The notes under the pieces: model-generated
The model's database searches: none
The model's input: the letters and a program-made list of their open reading frames with translations, nothing else
What the model was told of the DNA's origin: nothing
Made by a program: the position numbers and the translations under genes
Part shown: piece by piece, positions 26,566 to 39,100 of the stretch
How the letters are laid out: the number at the start of each line of letters is the position of its first letter
Position numbering within the stretch: position 1 is the stretch's first letter
Assembly (NCBI RefSeq): GCF_035594125.1
Contig: NC_087168.1
Coordinates: 6,830,501 to 6,894,500 of the forward strand
Reading direction: 5' to 3'
DNA length: 64,000 nt
DNA from: Scylla paramamosain
Lineage: Eukaryota > Arthropoda > Malacostraca > Decapoda > Portunidae

Positions 26566-29500
26566 CTGCACTTCAGGGTTTGGTACATAACGCCGGAAAA
26601 AAGCTGAAATTATTATTTTTTTAAATTTGCCTGAATTTTTCCAGAATTTTGGTATCTCGGTACCTATGAATATGAATATCAATTTTTTTTTTTCTCTATG
26701 AAGTGTTATTTGTGTGTTTTAGCTTTTTGGTGCTTAAGGAACTTAAAAACACTCATAATACACGATTTCTTAATGATTTTTTCTTATACAAACATAGGGT
26801 TCTTTACATGTATTTAAGCATTTTTATAAGTAACTTGATCAAAAACACTCAAAATACATATTTTTGGTAATGTTACTCTGTTTCTCCATAAAGGGTGTTT
26901 TACATGCGTTTTAGCGTTTTGGTATGTAAGGAGTTAAAAAAAAACACTTAAAGGCAAGTTCTTCGTAAAAGTTGGTTTTATACCCAAGTTATGTGATTTT
27001 TCTGCTTTTTAGTGCTTTGTTGCATATCACGCTCAAAAACACTTAAAAGACATTTTTCTGGTAATGTCATTTAAGCGTTTTTATTTTAAATATGATAAAA
27101 AACACTCAAAATACATGTTTTTGGTAATGTTATTCTGTTTCACCATAAAGTGTATTTTGCATACGTTTTAGTGTTTTGGTATATAAGGAGCTCAAAAACA
27201 CTTAAAGGCAAGTTCTTATTAAAAATTTGTTTTATTCCAATGTAATGTGATTGCCCTGCTTTTCAGTGCTTCTTTGCCTAACACGCTCAAAAACACTCAA
27301 AGGCATTTTTCTGGTAATGTCATTTTTTTCCCACATAAAGCTGGTTTCGCATGCAATTTGGGGTTTTGAAAACTAAGAATGTAAAAAAGCACTCAAAATA
27401 CGCACATTTAATAAGATTGTTCTGTTTCTCAATTAAGAGTGTTGTTCATGAGTTTCAGCATTTTGGTATCTACGAAACTTCTTCATATACACTAGATTTT
27501 GCATTTTTTGCCTTATGGTTCTTTTGAACTATAAAACACTCATTATACACTTTTCATGCAATGTCCTTTTCTTTCCCATTATATAGTGCTTTGCATCAAT
27601 TTTCGTGTTTTTTATAGGTAAAAAGCTCAAAAACACTCAAAATATACCTTTTTGGTAATGTTTTTCTATTTCTTTATATTGGTTTGTTTGCATCCGTGTT
27701 AGCGTTTTTCTACGTAAAACACTGAGAAGACACGTTTTCAGTAATTTTGTTTTGAATTCCCATATAGAGTGAGTTCCTTATTATTTATTGTTTTGGTGCC
27801 TAACATGCTGAACAACACTCAAAAGAGAGATTTCTGATCAGGTGGTTTAATTTCCTTATGTACGAGACTTTGCATGCACTTTTGGGTTTGGTATATAAAA
27901 AAGCTAAAATTAACTTTTTTGGTAATATTCTTTTATCATATAATTGCCCTGAATTTTCCCAGAATTTTGGCATTTTGGTACCTATGAAGGTAAATAAAAA
28001 AAATTTTAAAAATCCTATTTTTTTTTTTTTTTTTTTATTTATTTTTTTTTTTTTCAATAAAGGGTGTTATTTGTGGGATTTACCTTTTTGGTACTTAAGG
28101 TACTTAAAAAACACTCATAATACACGTTTCTCGTAATGTCCTTTCGTTTCCCAAACATAAGGTTCTTTGCATGTATTTAAGCGTTTTTATAGATAACGTG
28201 ATCAAAAACACTCAAAATACAAGGTTTTGGTAATGTTATTCTGTTTCTCTTTAAAGTGTGTTTTGAAAGTGTTTTAGCAGTTTTGTATAAAAGGAGCTCA
28301 AAAACACTTAAAGGCAAGTTCTTGGTAAAAAATGGTTTTATTCCAATATAATGTGATTGTCCTGCTTTTGAGTGCTTTATTACCTATCACGTTGAAAAAC
28401 ATTGAAAAGATACTTTTCTGGTAAAGTCTTTTTTTTCCCCACAAAGCTATTTTCGCATGTAATTTGGGGTTTCTGGTAACTAAGAGTGTGAAAAGCACTC
28501 AAAATACACGCATTTATTAAGGTTGTTCTGTTTCTCAATTAAGAGTGTTATTCATGAGTTTCAGCATTTTGGTGTCTAGGAAATCTCTCCATATACACGA
28601 GTTTTTGCGTTGTTTGCTTTGTGGTTCTTTTGAACTATAAAAATCTCATTATACACTTTTCTTGCAATGTCCTTTTGTTTCCCAATATAGAGTACTTTGC
28701 ATCAATTTTCGCGTTTTTGTAGGTAAAAAGCTCAAAAACACACAAAATATACATTTTTGGTAACGTTTTTCTATTTCTTGATATTGGTTAGTTTGCTTCC
28801 GTTTTAACGTTTTTCAACGTAAAACACTGAGAAGAAACGTTTTTAGTAACTTTATTTTGGATTCCCATATAGAGTGAGATCCTTATTATTTATCGTTTTG
28901 GTGCCTAACATGCTTAAAAACACACAAAACAAAGATTTCTGGTAAGGTCGTTTAATTTCCTCATATTGGAGGCTTTGCATGCACTTTAGGGTTTGGTACA
29001 TAACAGTCCGAAAAAAAAAGCTGAAATTAACTTTTTTGATAATATTCTTTTATCATATAATTGCCCTGAATTTTTCCAGAATTTTGGCATCTCGGTACCT
29101 ATGAAGATGAATAACAAAAAAAAAATCCTATTTATTTTATTTTTTTATTTTTTATTTTCTAAATAAAGAGTGTTATTTGTGAGTTTTAGCTTTTTGGTAC
29201 TTAAGGAACTTATAAAAACACTCATAATACACGTTTCTCGTAATGTCCTTTTGTTTCACAAACATAATATTCTTTGCATGTACTTAAGCGTTTTTATAGA
29301 TAACATGATCAAAAACACTCAAAATACATGTTTTTGGTAATGTTATTCTGTTTCTCCATAAAGTTTGTTTTTCATGCGTTTTAGCGGTTTGGTATATAAG
29401 GGGTTAAAAAACACTTAAAGGCAAATTCTTCGTACAAATTGGTTTTATTCTCATGTAATGTGATCGTTCTGCTTTTTAGTGCTTTGTTGCATATCACGCT

Positions 29501-30635
29501 CAAAAACACTCAAAATACACTTTTCTGGTAATGTCTTTTTTTTTCCCAAATGAAGCTAGTTTCGCATGTAATTTGGCATTTTTGTAACTAAGAATGTGAA
29601 AAACACTTAAAATACACAATTTGGTAAGGTAGTTCTGTTTATCGATTAAAAGTGTTATTCATGCATTTCATCATTTTGGTATGTAAAAATTTCTCTATAT
29701 ACACGAGTTTTTACGTTTATTGCCTTGTGGTTCTTTTAAAACTATAAAACACTCATTATACACATTTCTCGTAATGTCCTTTTGTTTCCTAATATACAGT
29801 GCTTTACATCCATTTTTGCATTTTTTGTAGGTAATAAGCTCAAAAACACTCAAAAAATATCTTTTTGGTAATGTTATTCTATTTCTTCATATAGGATGGT
29901 TTGTATCCGCTTTAGCGTTTTTCTACGTAAAACACTGAAAAGACACGTTTTCAGTAATTTTCTTTTGGATTCACATATTGACTGATTTTCATATTATTTA
30001 TCATATTGGTGCCTAACATGCTGAAAAACATTGAAAAGACAGGTTTCTGGTAAAGTCGTTTAACCTATATAGGTGGCTTTGCATGCACTTTAAGTTTTGG
30101 TACATAACAATCAGAAAAAAAAGTTATAATTAACTTTCATGATAATGTTCTTTTTTTCACATAAATTCCCTGAATTTTGGCAGAATATTGGCAATTCGGT
30201 ACCTATGAAGATGAAAAACAAAAAAACAAAAAAATTTCCATTTTTTTATTTTTTTTATTTATTCATTTATTTTTTTTTTTTTTAAAGAGTGTTATTTGTG
30301 GGTTTTAGCTTTTTTGGTACTGAAGGAACTTAAAAATCACTCATAATACACGTTTCTCGTAATGTTCTTTCGTTTCCCAAACATAAGGTTCTTTGCATGT
30401 ATTTAAGCGTTTTTTTAGATAACATGATCAAAAACACTCAAAATACATGTATTTGGTAATGTTATCCTGTTTCTCCATAAAATGTATTTTGCATGCGTTT
30501 TAGCGTTTTGTTATGTAAGGAGCTCAAAAACATTTAAAGGCCAGTTCTTGGTAAAATTTGGTTTTATTCCCATGTAATGTGATTGCCCTGGCATTTAGTG
30601 CTTTATTGCGTACCACGCTTAAAAACACTGAAAAG
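26566..30635 (-). repeat. HOR satellite, minus-oriented; left part of duplication copy B
   Basis: Landmarks are at 26,659, 27,977, 29,094 and 30,198. This block contains the extra HOR unit (about 27,945-29,080) that copy A lacks. The A-side join at 16,660 combines features of 27,930 (ggtaatattc) and 29,085 (tcctatttattttattt), as expected if A lost the unit by exchange between neighbouring s8 repeats. Long A/T runs at 28,000-28,055 fill the s8 slot. No gene is visible. Confidence 0.88.
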
Positions 30636-33600
30636 ACATGCAAGGCCTCCCATATGAGGAAATTAAAGACGTTACCAGAAATCTGTCTTTTGGGTGTTTT
30701 TTAGCATGTTAGACACCAAAACGATAAATAATAAGGAACTCACTCTATGTGGGAATCCAAAAGAAAATTACTGAAAACGTGTCTTCTCAGTGTTTTACGT
30801 AGAAAACATTGCGAGAAAAATGTATAATGAATGTTTTATAGTTCAAAAAATCCAAAAGGCAAAAAACGCAAAAACTCGTGTAAATGCTGAAACTCATGAA
30901 TAACACTCTTAATTGAGAAACAGAGCAACCTTACTAAATGCGTGTCAAAAACACTAAAAGGCAAGTTCTTCGTAAAAGTTGGTTTTATTCCCATGTAATG
31001 TGATTGCCCTGCTTTTTAGTGTTTTATTGCCTAACACGCTCAAAAACACTCAAAGACACTTTTCTGGTAATGTCATTTTTTCCCTCATAAAGCTAGTTTC
31101 GCATGGAATTATGGGTTTTGGTAACTAAGAATGTAAAAAAAAAAACACTCAAAATACACGCATTTAGTAAAGTTGTTCTGTTTCTTCATTAAGAGTGTTA
31201 TTCATGAGTTTCAGTATTTTGGTATTTTGGCGTTTTTTGATTTGTGATTAGGGTGAACTATAAAACACTCATTATACACGTTTCTCATTATGTCCTCTTT
31301 TTTCCTTATATAGAGTGCTTTGCATCCATTTTCGAGTTTCTTTTTTATGTAACAAGCTCAAAAACACACAAAATATACTTTTTTGGTAATGTTATTCTAT
31401 TCCTTCATATTGGTTAGTTTTGCCTCCGTTTTTGCGTTTTTCTACGTAAATCTTTTAAAAGACACGTTTCCAGTAATTTTGTTTTGGATATCCATATAGA
31501 GTGACTTTCATATTATTTATCGTTTTGATGCTTAACATGCTTTTTGATGCCTTGTGCTTCCCATTATAGAGTTCTGTCCATCCATTTTCGCGATTTTTGT
31601 AGGTTAGAATTTCAAAAACACTCAAAATATATCTTTTTGGTAATGTTATTCTATTTCTTCATTTTGGTTAGTTTGCATCCGTTTTAGCGTTTTGTACGTA
31701 AAACACCGAAAAGACACGTTTTCAGTAATTTTGTTTTGGATTCCCATATAGATTGACTTCCTTGGGTTTTATCATTTTGGTTCCTAACATGCTGAAAAAC
31801 ACTCATAAGACAGTTTTCTGGCAAACGTTTAATTTCCTCATATAGGTGGCTTTGCATACACTTTAGGGGTTTGGTACATAACAGTCCGAAAAAAAAGCTA
31901 AATTTAACTTTTTTGATAATGTTCTTATTTCATATAATTTCCTGAACTTTGCCCGAATTTTGGCACCTCGTTACCTATGAAGATGAATAAGAATGAAAAA
32001 AAAAATCGTATTTTTTTACTTATTTACTTTTTTTTTTGTCAATAAAGAGTGTAATTTATGGCTTTTAGCTTTTTCGTACTTAATGAACTTAAAAACAGTC
32101 ATAATACACGTTTCTCGTAATGTCCTTTCATTTCCCAAAAATACGGTTTTTTGCATATATTTAAGCGTTTTTATTGGTAACATGATCAAAAACACTCAAA
32201 ATACATGTTTTTAGTAATATTCTGTTTCACCATCAAGTGTATTTTGCATGCATTTTAGTGTTTTGGTATAAAAGGAGCTGAAAATACACTTAAAGGCAAG
32301 TTCTTGTTAAAAATTGGTTTTATTCCAATATAATGTGATTGCCCTGCTTTTTAGTGCTTTATTGCCTAACACGCTCAAAAAAACTCTAAAGACATTTTTC
32401 TGGTAATGTCATTTTTTTCCCACAAAAAGCTGGATTCGCATGCAATTTGGGGTTTTGGTAACTAAGGATGTGAAAAGCACTCAAAATACAAGCAATTAGT
32501 AAGATTGTTCTTTTTCTCAATTAAGAGTGTTGTTCCAGAGTTACAGCATTTTGGAATGTAAGAAACTTCTTAATATACACGAGTTTTTGCGTTTTTTGCC
32601 TTGTAGTTCTTGTGAAACTATAAAACACTCGTTATACACGTTTCTCGTAATGTCCTTTTCCTTCCCAATATAGAGTGCTTTCCATCCATTTTCGCGTTTT
32701 TTGTAGGTAACAATTTGAAAAACACTTAAAATATACCTTTTCGGTAATGTTATTTTATTTCTTCATATTGGTTGGTTTGCATCCGTTTTAGCGTTTTTCT
32801 ACGTAAAACACCGAAAAGACACGTTTTTAGTTATTTTGTTTTGGATTCCCATATAGATTGAATTCCATGTTATTTATCGTGTTGGTTTTTAACATGCTAA
32901 AAAACACTCATATGACCGTTTTCTGGTAAAGACATTTAATTTCCACATATAGGTGGCTTTGCATGCACTTTAGGGGTTTGGTACATAACAGTTCGAAAAA
33001 AAAAAGCTAAATTTAACTTTTTTGATAATGTTCTTATTTCACATAATTTCCTAAAATTTGCCCGAATTTTGGCATTTCGGTACCTGTGAAGATGAATAAG
33101 AAAGGAAAAAAATATTGTATTTATATATTTTTTTTATTTATTTATTGTTTCTCAATAAAGAGTGTTATTTGTGGCTTTTAGCTTTTTGGTAATTAATGAA
33201 CTTAAAAACACTCATAATACTCGTTTCTCGTAATCTCCTTTCGTTTCCCAAAAATAGTGTTCTTTGCATTTATTTAAGCGTTTTTATTGGTAACATGATC
33301 AAAAACACTCAAAATACATGTTTTTGGTAATGTTATACTGTTTCCCCATAAAGAGTGTTTTGCATGCGTTTTAGTGTTTTGGTATATAAGCAGCTCAAAA
33401 ACACATAAATGCAAGTTCTTGGTAAAAACTCGTTTTCCTCCAACGTAATGTGATTGCCCTCCTTTTTAGTGCTTTATTTTGTATCATGCTCAAAAACACT
33501 CAAAAGACACTTTTCTGGTAAAGTCTTTTTTTTTCCCAGAAATTTATTTTCGCATGCAATTTTGGGTTTTGATAAGAATACAAAAAGCAATCAAAATACA

Positions 33601-36190
33601 CGCATTTATTAGGGCTGTTCTGTTTCTCAATTAGGAGTGTTATACATGAGTTTTAGCATTTTTGTATCTAGGAAACCTCTCCATATACACGAGATTTTGC
33701 GTTTTTCGCCTCGCGGTTCTTATGAACTATAAAACACTCATTATACACTTTTCTTGCAATGTCCTTTTCTTTCCCAATATAGAGTGCTTTGCATCAATTT
33801 TCGCGTTTTTTGTAGGTAACATGCTCAAAAACACTCAAAATATACCTTTTTAGTAACGTTTTTCTATTTCTTGATATTGGTTGCTTTGCATCCGTTTTAG
33901 AGTTTTTCTACGTAAAACACTGAGAAGACACGTTTTCAGTAGCTTTTTTTTTGGATTCCCCTATAGAGTGAGTTTTTTTTTATTATTTATCGTTTTGGTG
34001 CCTAACATGCTAAAAAAAACACTCAAAACACATATTTCTGGTAAGGTCGTTTAATTTCCTCATATAGGAGTCTTTGCATGCACTTTAAGGTTTGGTACAT
34101 AACAGTCCAATAAAAAAAAACCGGAAATTAACTTTTTTGATAACACTCTTCTATCATATGATTGCCCTGAATTTTCCCAGAATTTTGGCATCTCGGTACC
34201 TATGAATATGAATAACAAAAAAAAAAAAATCCTATTTCTTTATATTTTTTTTTATTTTCTAAATAAAGGCCTTAAAAAAAATAAAAAAACTTAAAAAAAA
34301 CACTCATAATACACGTTTCTCGTAATATCCTTTTGTTTCCCAAACATAATGTTCTTTGCATGTAATTAAGCGTTTATATAGATAACAATATCAATAACAC
34401 TCAAAATACATGTTTTTGGTAATGTTCTGTTTCTCCATAAAGTTTGTTTTTGTATGGGTTTTAGCGGTTTGGTATATAAGGACATCAAAAACACTTAAAG
34501 GCAAGTTTTTGGTATAAATTGGTGTTATTCCAATGTAATATGATTGCCCTGCTTTTTAGTGCTTTATTGCCTATCACGCTCAAAAACACTTAAAAGACAC
34601 TTTTCTGGTAATGTCATTTTTTTCTTACATGAAGGTGGTTTCGCATACAATTTGGGGTTTTGGTAACTAAGAATGTGAAAAGCACTCAAAATACACGCAT
34701 TTAGTAAGGTTGTTCTGTTTCTCAATTAAGAGTGTTATTCATGAGTTTCAGCATTTTTGTATTTAGGAACCTTCTCCATATACAGGAGTTTTTGTGTTTT
34801 TAGCCTTTTGGTTCTTTTGAACTATAAAAAACTCATTATACACTTTTCTTGCAAAATCCTTTTGTTTTTTAATATAGAGTGCTTTGCATCAATTTTCGCG
34901 TTTTTTTGTAGGTAACAAGCTCAAAAACACTCAAAATATACCTTTTTGGTAATGTTTTTCTATTTCTTGATATTGGTAGGTTTGCATCCGTTTTAGCGTT
35001 TTTCTACGTAAAACACTGAAAAGACACGTTTTCAGCAATTTTGTTTTGGATTCTCATATAGGGTGAGTTCCTTATTATTTATCGTTTTGGTGCCTAACAT
35101 GCTGAAAAAACACTCAAAAAACAGATTTCTGGTAAGGTCGTTTAATTTCCTCATATAGGAGTCTTTCGATGCACTTTAGGGTTTGGTATATAACAATCCG
35201 AAAAAAAAGCTAAAATTAACTTTTTTGATAATTTTCTTTGATCATATAATAGCCCTGAATTTTCCCAGAATTTTGGAATCTCGGTACCTATGAAGATGAA
35301 TAACAAAAAAAAAATATCCTATTTTTTTTATTTTCTTACTTTTTTTTTCTAAATAAAGAGTGTTATTTGTGGGTTTTATCTTTTTGGTACTTAAGGAACT
35401 TAAAAACACTTATAATACACATTTCTCGTAATGTCCTTTCGTTTCGCAAACATAAGGTTCTTTATATGTATTTAAGCCTTTTTATAGATAACATGATCAA
35501 AACCCAAAAAATATATGTTTTTGGTAATTTTATTGTTTCTCCATAGAAGGTGTTTTGCATGCGTTTTAGCGTATTGGTATGTAATGAGCTCAAAAACACT
35601 TAAAGGCAAGTTCTTGGTAAAAGTTGTTTTTATTCCCATGTAATGTTATTACCCTGCTTTTTAGTGCTTTATTGCCTAACACGCTCAAAAACACTCAAAA
35701 GACACTTTTCTGGTAATATCATTTATATCCCACATAAAGCTAGTTTTGCATGGAATTTGGGAATTTCGTAACTAAGAATGTGAAAAATAAACTCAAAACA
35801 CAGGCATTAATAAGATTTTTCTATTTCTTAATTAAAAGTGTTATTCATGAGTTTCAGCATTTTCGTAGGTAAGAATCTTTTCTAATACACACATTTGGTA
35901 AGGTATTTCTGTTTCAAAATTAAAAGTGTTATTCATGAGTTTCATCTTTTTGGTATGTAAGAAACTTTTTTTAGTTTTTTACCTTGTGGTTCTTGTCAAA
36001 CTATAAAACACTCATACACGTTTCTCGTAATGTCCTTTTCTTTGCCAATATAAAGTGCTTTCCATCCATTTTTTGCTTTTTTCGTAGGTAACAAGCTCAA
36101 AAACACATCAAAATATATCTTTTTGGTAATGTTATTGTATTTCTTCTTATTGGTTGGTTTACATCCGTTTTAGCGTTTTTTTTAAGTAAA
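26852..36190. repeat. Segmental duplication copy B (most complete)
   Basis: The longest version of the duplicated segment, with every unit present. The interval cttgggttttatc (31,760) to the s6/s7-deleted sub-repeat (about 36,190) is about 4.43 kb here and about 4.44 kb in copy C, so the two are collinear without unit gains or losses. Confidence 0.82.
30636..30945 (+). repeat. Inverted microblock, copy 2
   Basis: Same structure and joins as 18,211-18,520, differing by a few substitutions (for example cattgcgagaaaaatg against cattttgagaaaagtg). It lies 12,425 bp downstream of copy 1. Confidence 0.88.
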
Positions 36191-39100
36191 TCACTGAAAA
36201 GACACGTTTTCAGTAATATTGTTGAAATTGCTCAAAAAAATTGAAGCACTCAAAAGACAGGTTTCTGGTAAAGTCGTGTAATTTCCCCATATAGATGGAT
36301 TTGCATGCACTTCAGAGTTTGTACATAACTCCGGAAAAAGGCTAAAATTATTTTTTTTATAAAGATTGTTTTTACAAAATTTCCATGAATTTTGCCAGAA
36401 TTTTGGCATCTCGGTACCTATGAAGATGAATAACAAAAAAAAAAAGTTTTTTTTTCTCTCTATAAAGAGTGTTATTTGTGGGTTTTAGCTTTTTGGTAGT
36501 TAAGGAACTTAAAAACACTCATAATACACGATTTTCGTAATGTCCTTTTGTTATACAAACATAGGGTCCTTTACATGTATTTAAGCGTTTTTATAGGTTA
36601 CATAATAAAAAAAAAAAACTCAAAATACATGTTTTTTGTAATGTTATTCTGTTTCTCCATAAAGGGTGTTTTGCATGCTTTTTAGCGATTTGGTATGTAA
36701 GGAGTGAAAAAACACTTAAAGGCAAGTTCTTCGTAAAAGTTGGTTTTATTCCCATGTAATGTGATTGTTCTGCTTTTTAGTGCTTTGTTGCATATCACGC
36801 TCAAAAACACTAAAAAGACACTTTTTTGGTAATGTCATTTTTTTTCCACATAAAGGTAGTTTCGCATGTAATTTGGGATTTTCGTAACTAAGAATGTGAA
36901 AAACACTCAAAATACACCCATTTGGTAAGGTAGTTCTGTTTCTCAATTGAAAGTGTTATTCATGCATTTCAGCATTTTGGTATGTAACAAACTTCTCTAT
37001 ATACACTAATTTTTTCGTTTTTTGCCTTGTGGTTCGTGTGAAACTATAAAACACTCATTATACACGTTTTTCGTAATGTTCTTTTATTTCCCAATATAGA
37101 GTGCTTTCCATCCATTTTCGCATTTTTTGTAGGTAACAAGCTGAAAAACACTCAAAATATATCTTTTTGGTAATGTTATTGTATTTCTTCATATTGGTTG
37201 GCTTGCATCCGTTTTAGCGTTTTTCTTCGTAAATCACTGAAAAGACACGTTTTCAGTAGTATTGTTGAAATTGCTGGAAAAAACACTCAAAAGACAGATT
37301 TCTGGTAAAGTCGTATAATTTCCCCATATAGTTGGCTTTGCATGCACTTCTGGGTTTGGTACGTAATTCCGGAAAAAAGCTAAAAAAAATTTTTTATAAT
37401 GTGTTTTTTACATAATTTCCCTGAATTTTGCCTGAATTTTGGCATCTTCATACCTATTTAGATGAATAACAAAAAAAAAATATTTTTTTAGTTATTTATT
37501 TTTTCTCTATTTGTGGGTTTTTGTTTTTTGATACTTAAGTAACTTAAAAACAATCATAATACACGATTTTCGTAATGTCCTTTCGTTTCACAGACATAGG
37601 GTTCTTTGCATGTATTTAAGCGTTTTTATAGGTAACATGATCAAAAACACTCAAAATAATGTAACAAAATAATGTATAAATGTAATTTGGGATTTTCGTA
37701 ACTAAGAATGTGAAAAACACTCAAAATACACACATTTGGTAAGGTAGTTCTGTTTCTCAATTAAAAGTGTTATTCATGAGTTTTAGCATTTTGGTATGTA
37801 AGAAACTTCTCTATATACACGAGTTTTTGCGTTTTTTGTCTTGTGGTTCTTGTGAAACTATAAAACAATCATTATACATGTTTCTCTAAATATCCTTTTT
37901 TCTTCCCAATATAGAGTGCTTTTACATCCATTTTCGCGCTTTTTTGTAAGTAAAAAGCCCCAAAACACGTTTTGGTAATGTTATTCTATTTCTTCATATT
38001 CGTTGCTTTGCATCCGTTTTAGCGTTTTTTTCTACGTAAAACGCTGAAAAGACACGTTTTCAGTAATTTTGTTTTGGATTCACATATTGACTGACTTCCA
38101 TATTATTTATCGGTTTAGTGCCTAACATATTGAAAAACACTGAAACAATCCGAAAAAAAAAAGCTATAATTAACTTTTTTGATAATGTTCTTTTTTCCAC
38201 ATAAATTCCCTGAAATTTGGCAGAATTTTTTATTTTTTCTATTTTTTTCTCTTTAAAGAGTGTTATTTGTGGGTTTTAACGTTTTGGTACTTAAGGAACT
38301 TCAAAACAGTCAAAATACACGTTTTTCGTAATGTCCTTTCGTTTCCCAAAGATAGGGTTCTTTGCATGTATTTAAGCGTTTTTATAAGTAACATGATCAA
38401 AAACACTTAAAACACATGTTTTTTGTAATGTTTTTTCTGCTTCTCCATAAAGGAATGTTTTGCATGCGTTTTAGCGTTTTGGTATGTAAGGAGCTCAAAA
38501 ACACATAATGGCAAGTTCTTGGTCAAAGTTGGTTTTATACCCATGTAATGTGATTGCCCTGCTTTCTAGTGCTTTATTGCCAAACACGCTTAAAAACACT
38601 CAAAAGACACTTCTGGTAATGTCATTTTTTTCTCACATAAAGCTAGTTTCGCATGCTTTTTGGGATTTTGCTAACTAACAATGTGAAAAACAATGAAAAT
38701 ACACGCTTTTGGTAAGATTGTTCTGTTTCTCAATTAAGATTGTTATTCATGAGTTTCAGCATTTGGTATCTAAGAAACTTCTTTATATACACAAGTTTCA
38801 GCGCTTTTTGCCTTGTGGTTCTTGTGAACCACAAGTTTTTTTGCTCGAAAATAATAAGACACTCATTATACACGTTTCTCGTAATGTCCTTTTCTTTCCC
38901 AATAGGGAGTGCTTTGCATCCATTTTCACCTTTTTTGTAGGTAACCAGCTCAAAAATACTGAAAATATAGTTTTTTTTGTAACGTTATTCTATTTTTTTT
39001 TTTTCATATTGGTTGGTTTGCATCCGTTTTAGCGTTTTTCTACGTAAAACACCGAAAAGACACGTTTTCAGTAATTTTGTTTTGGATTCCCATATAGAGT

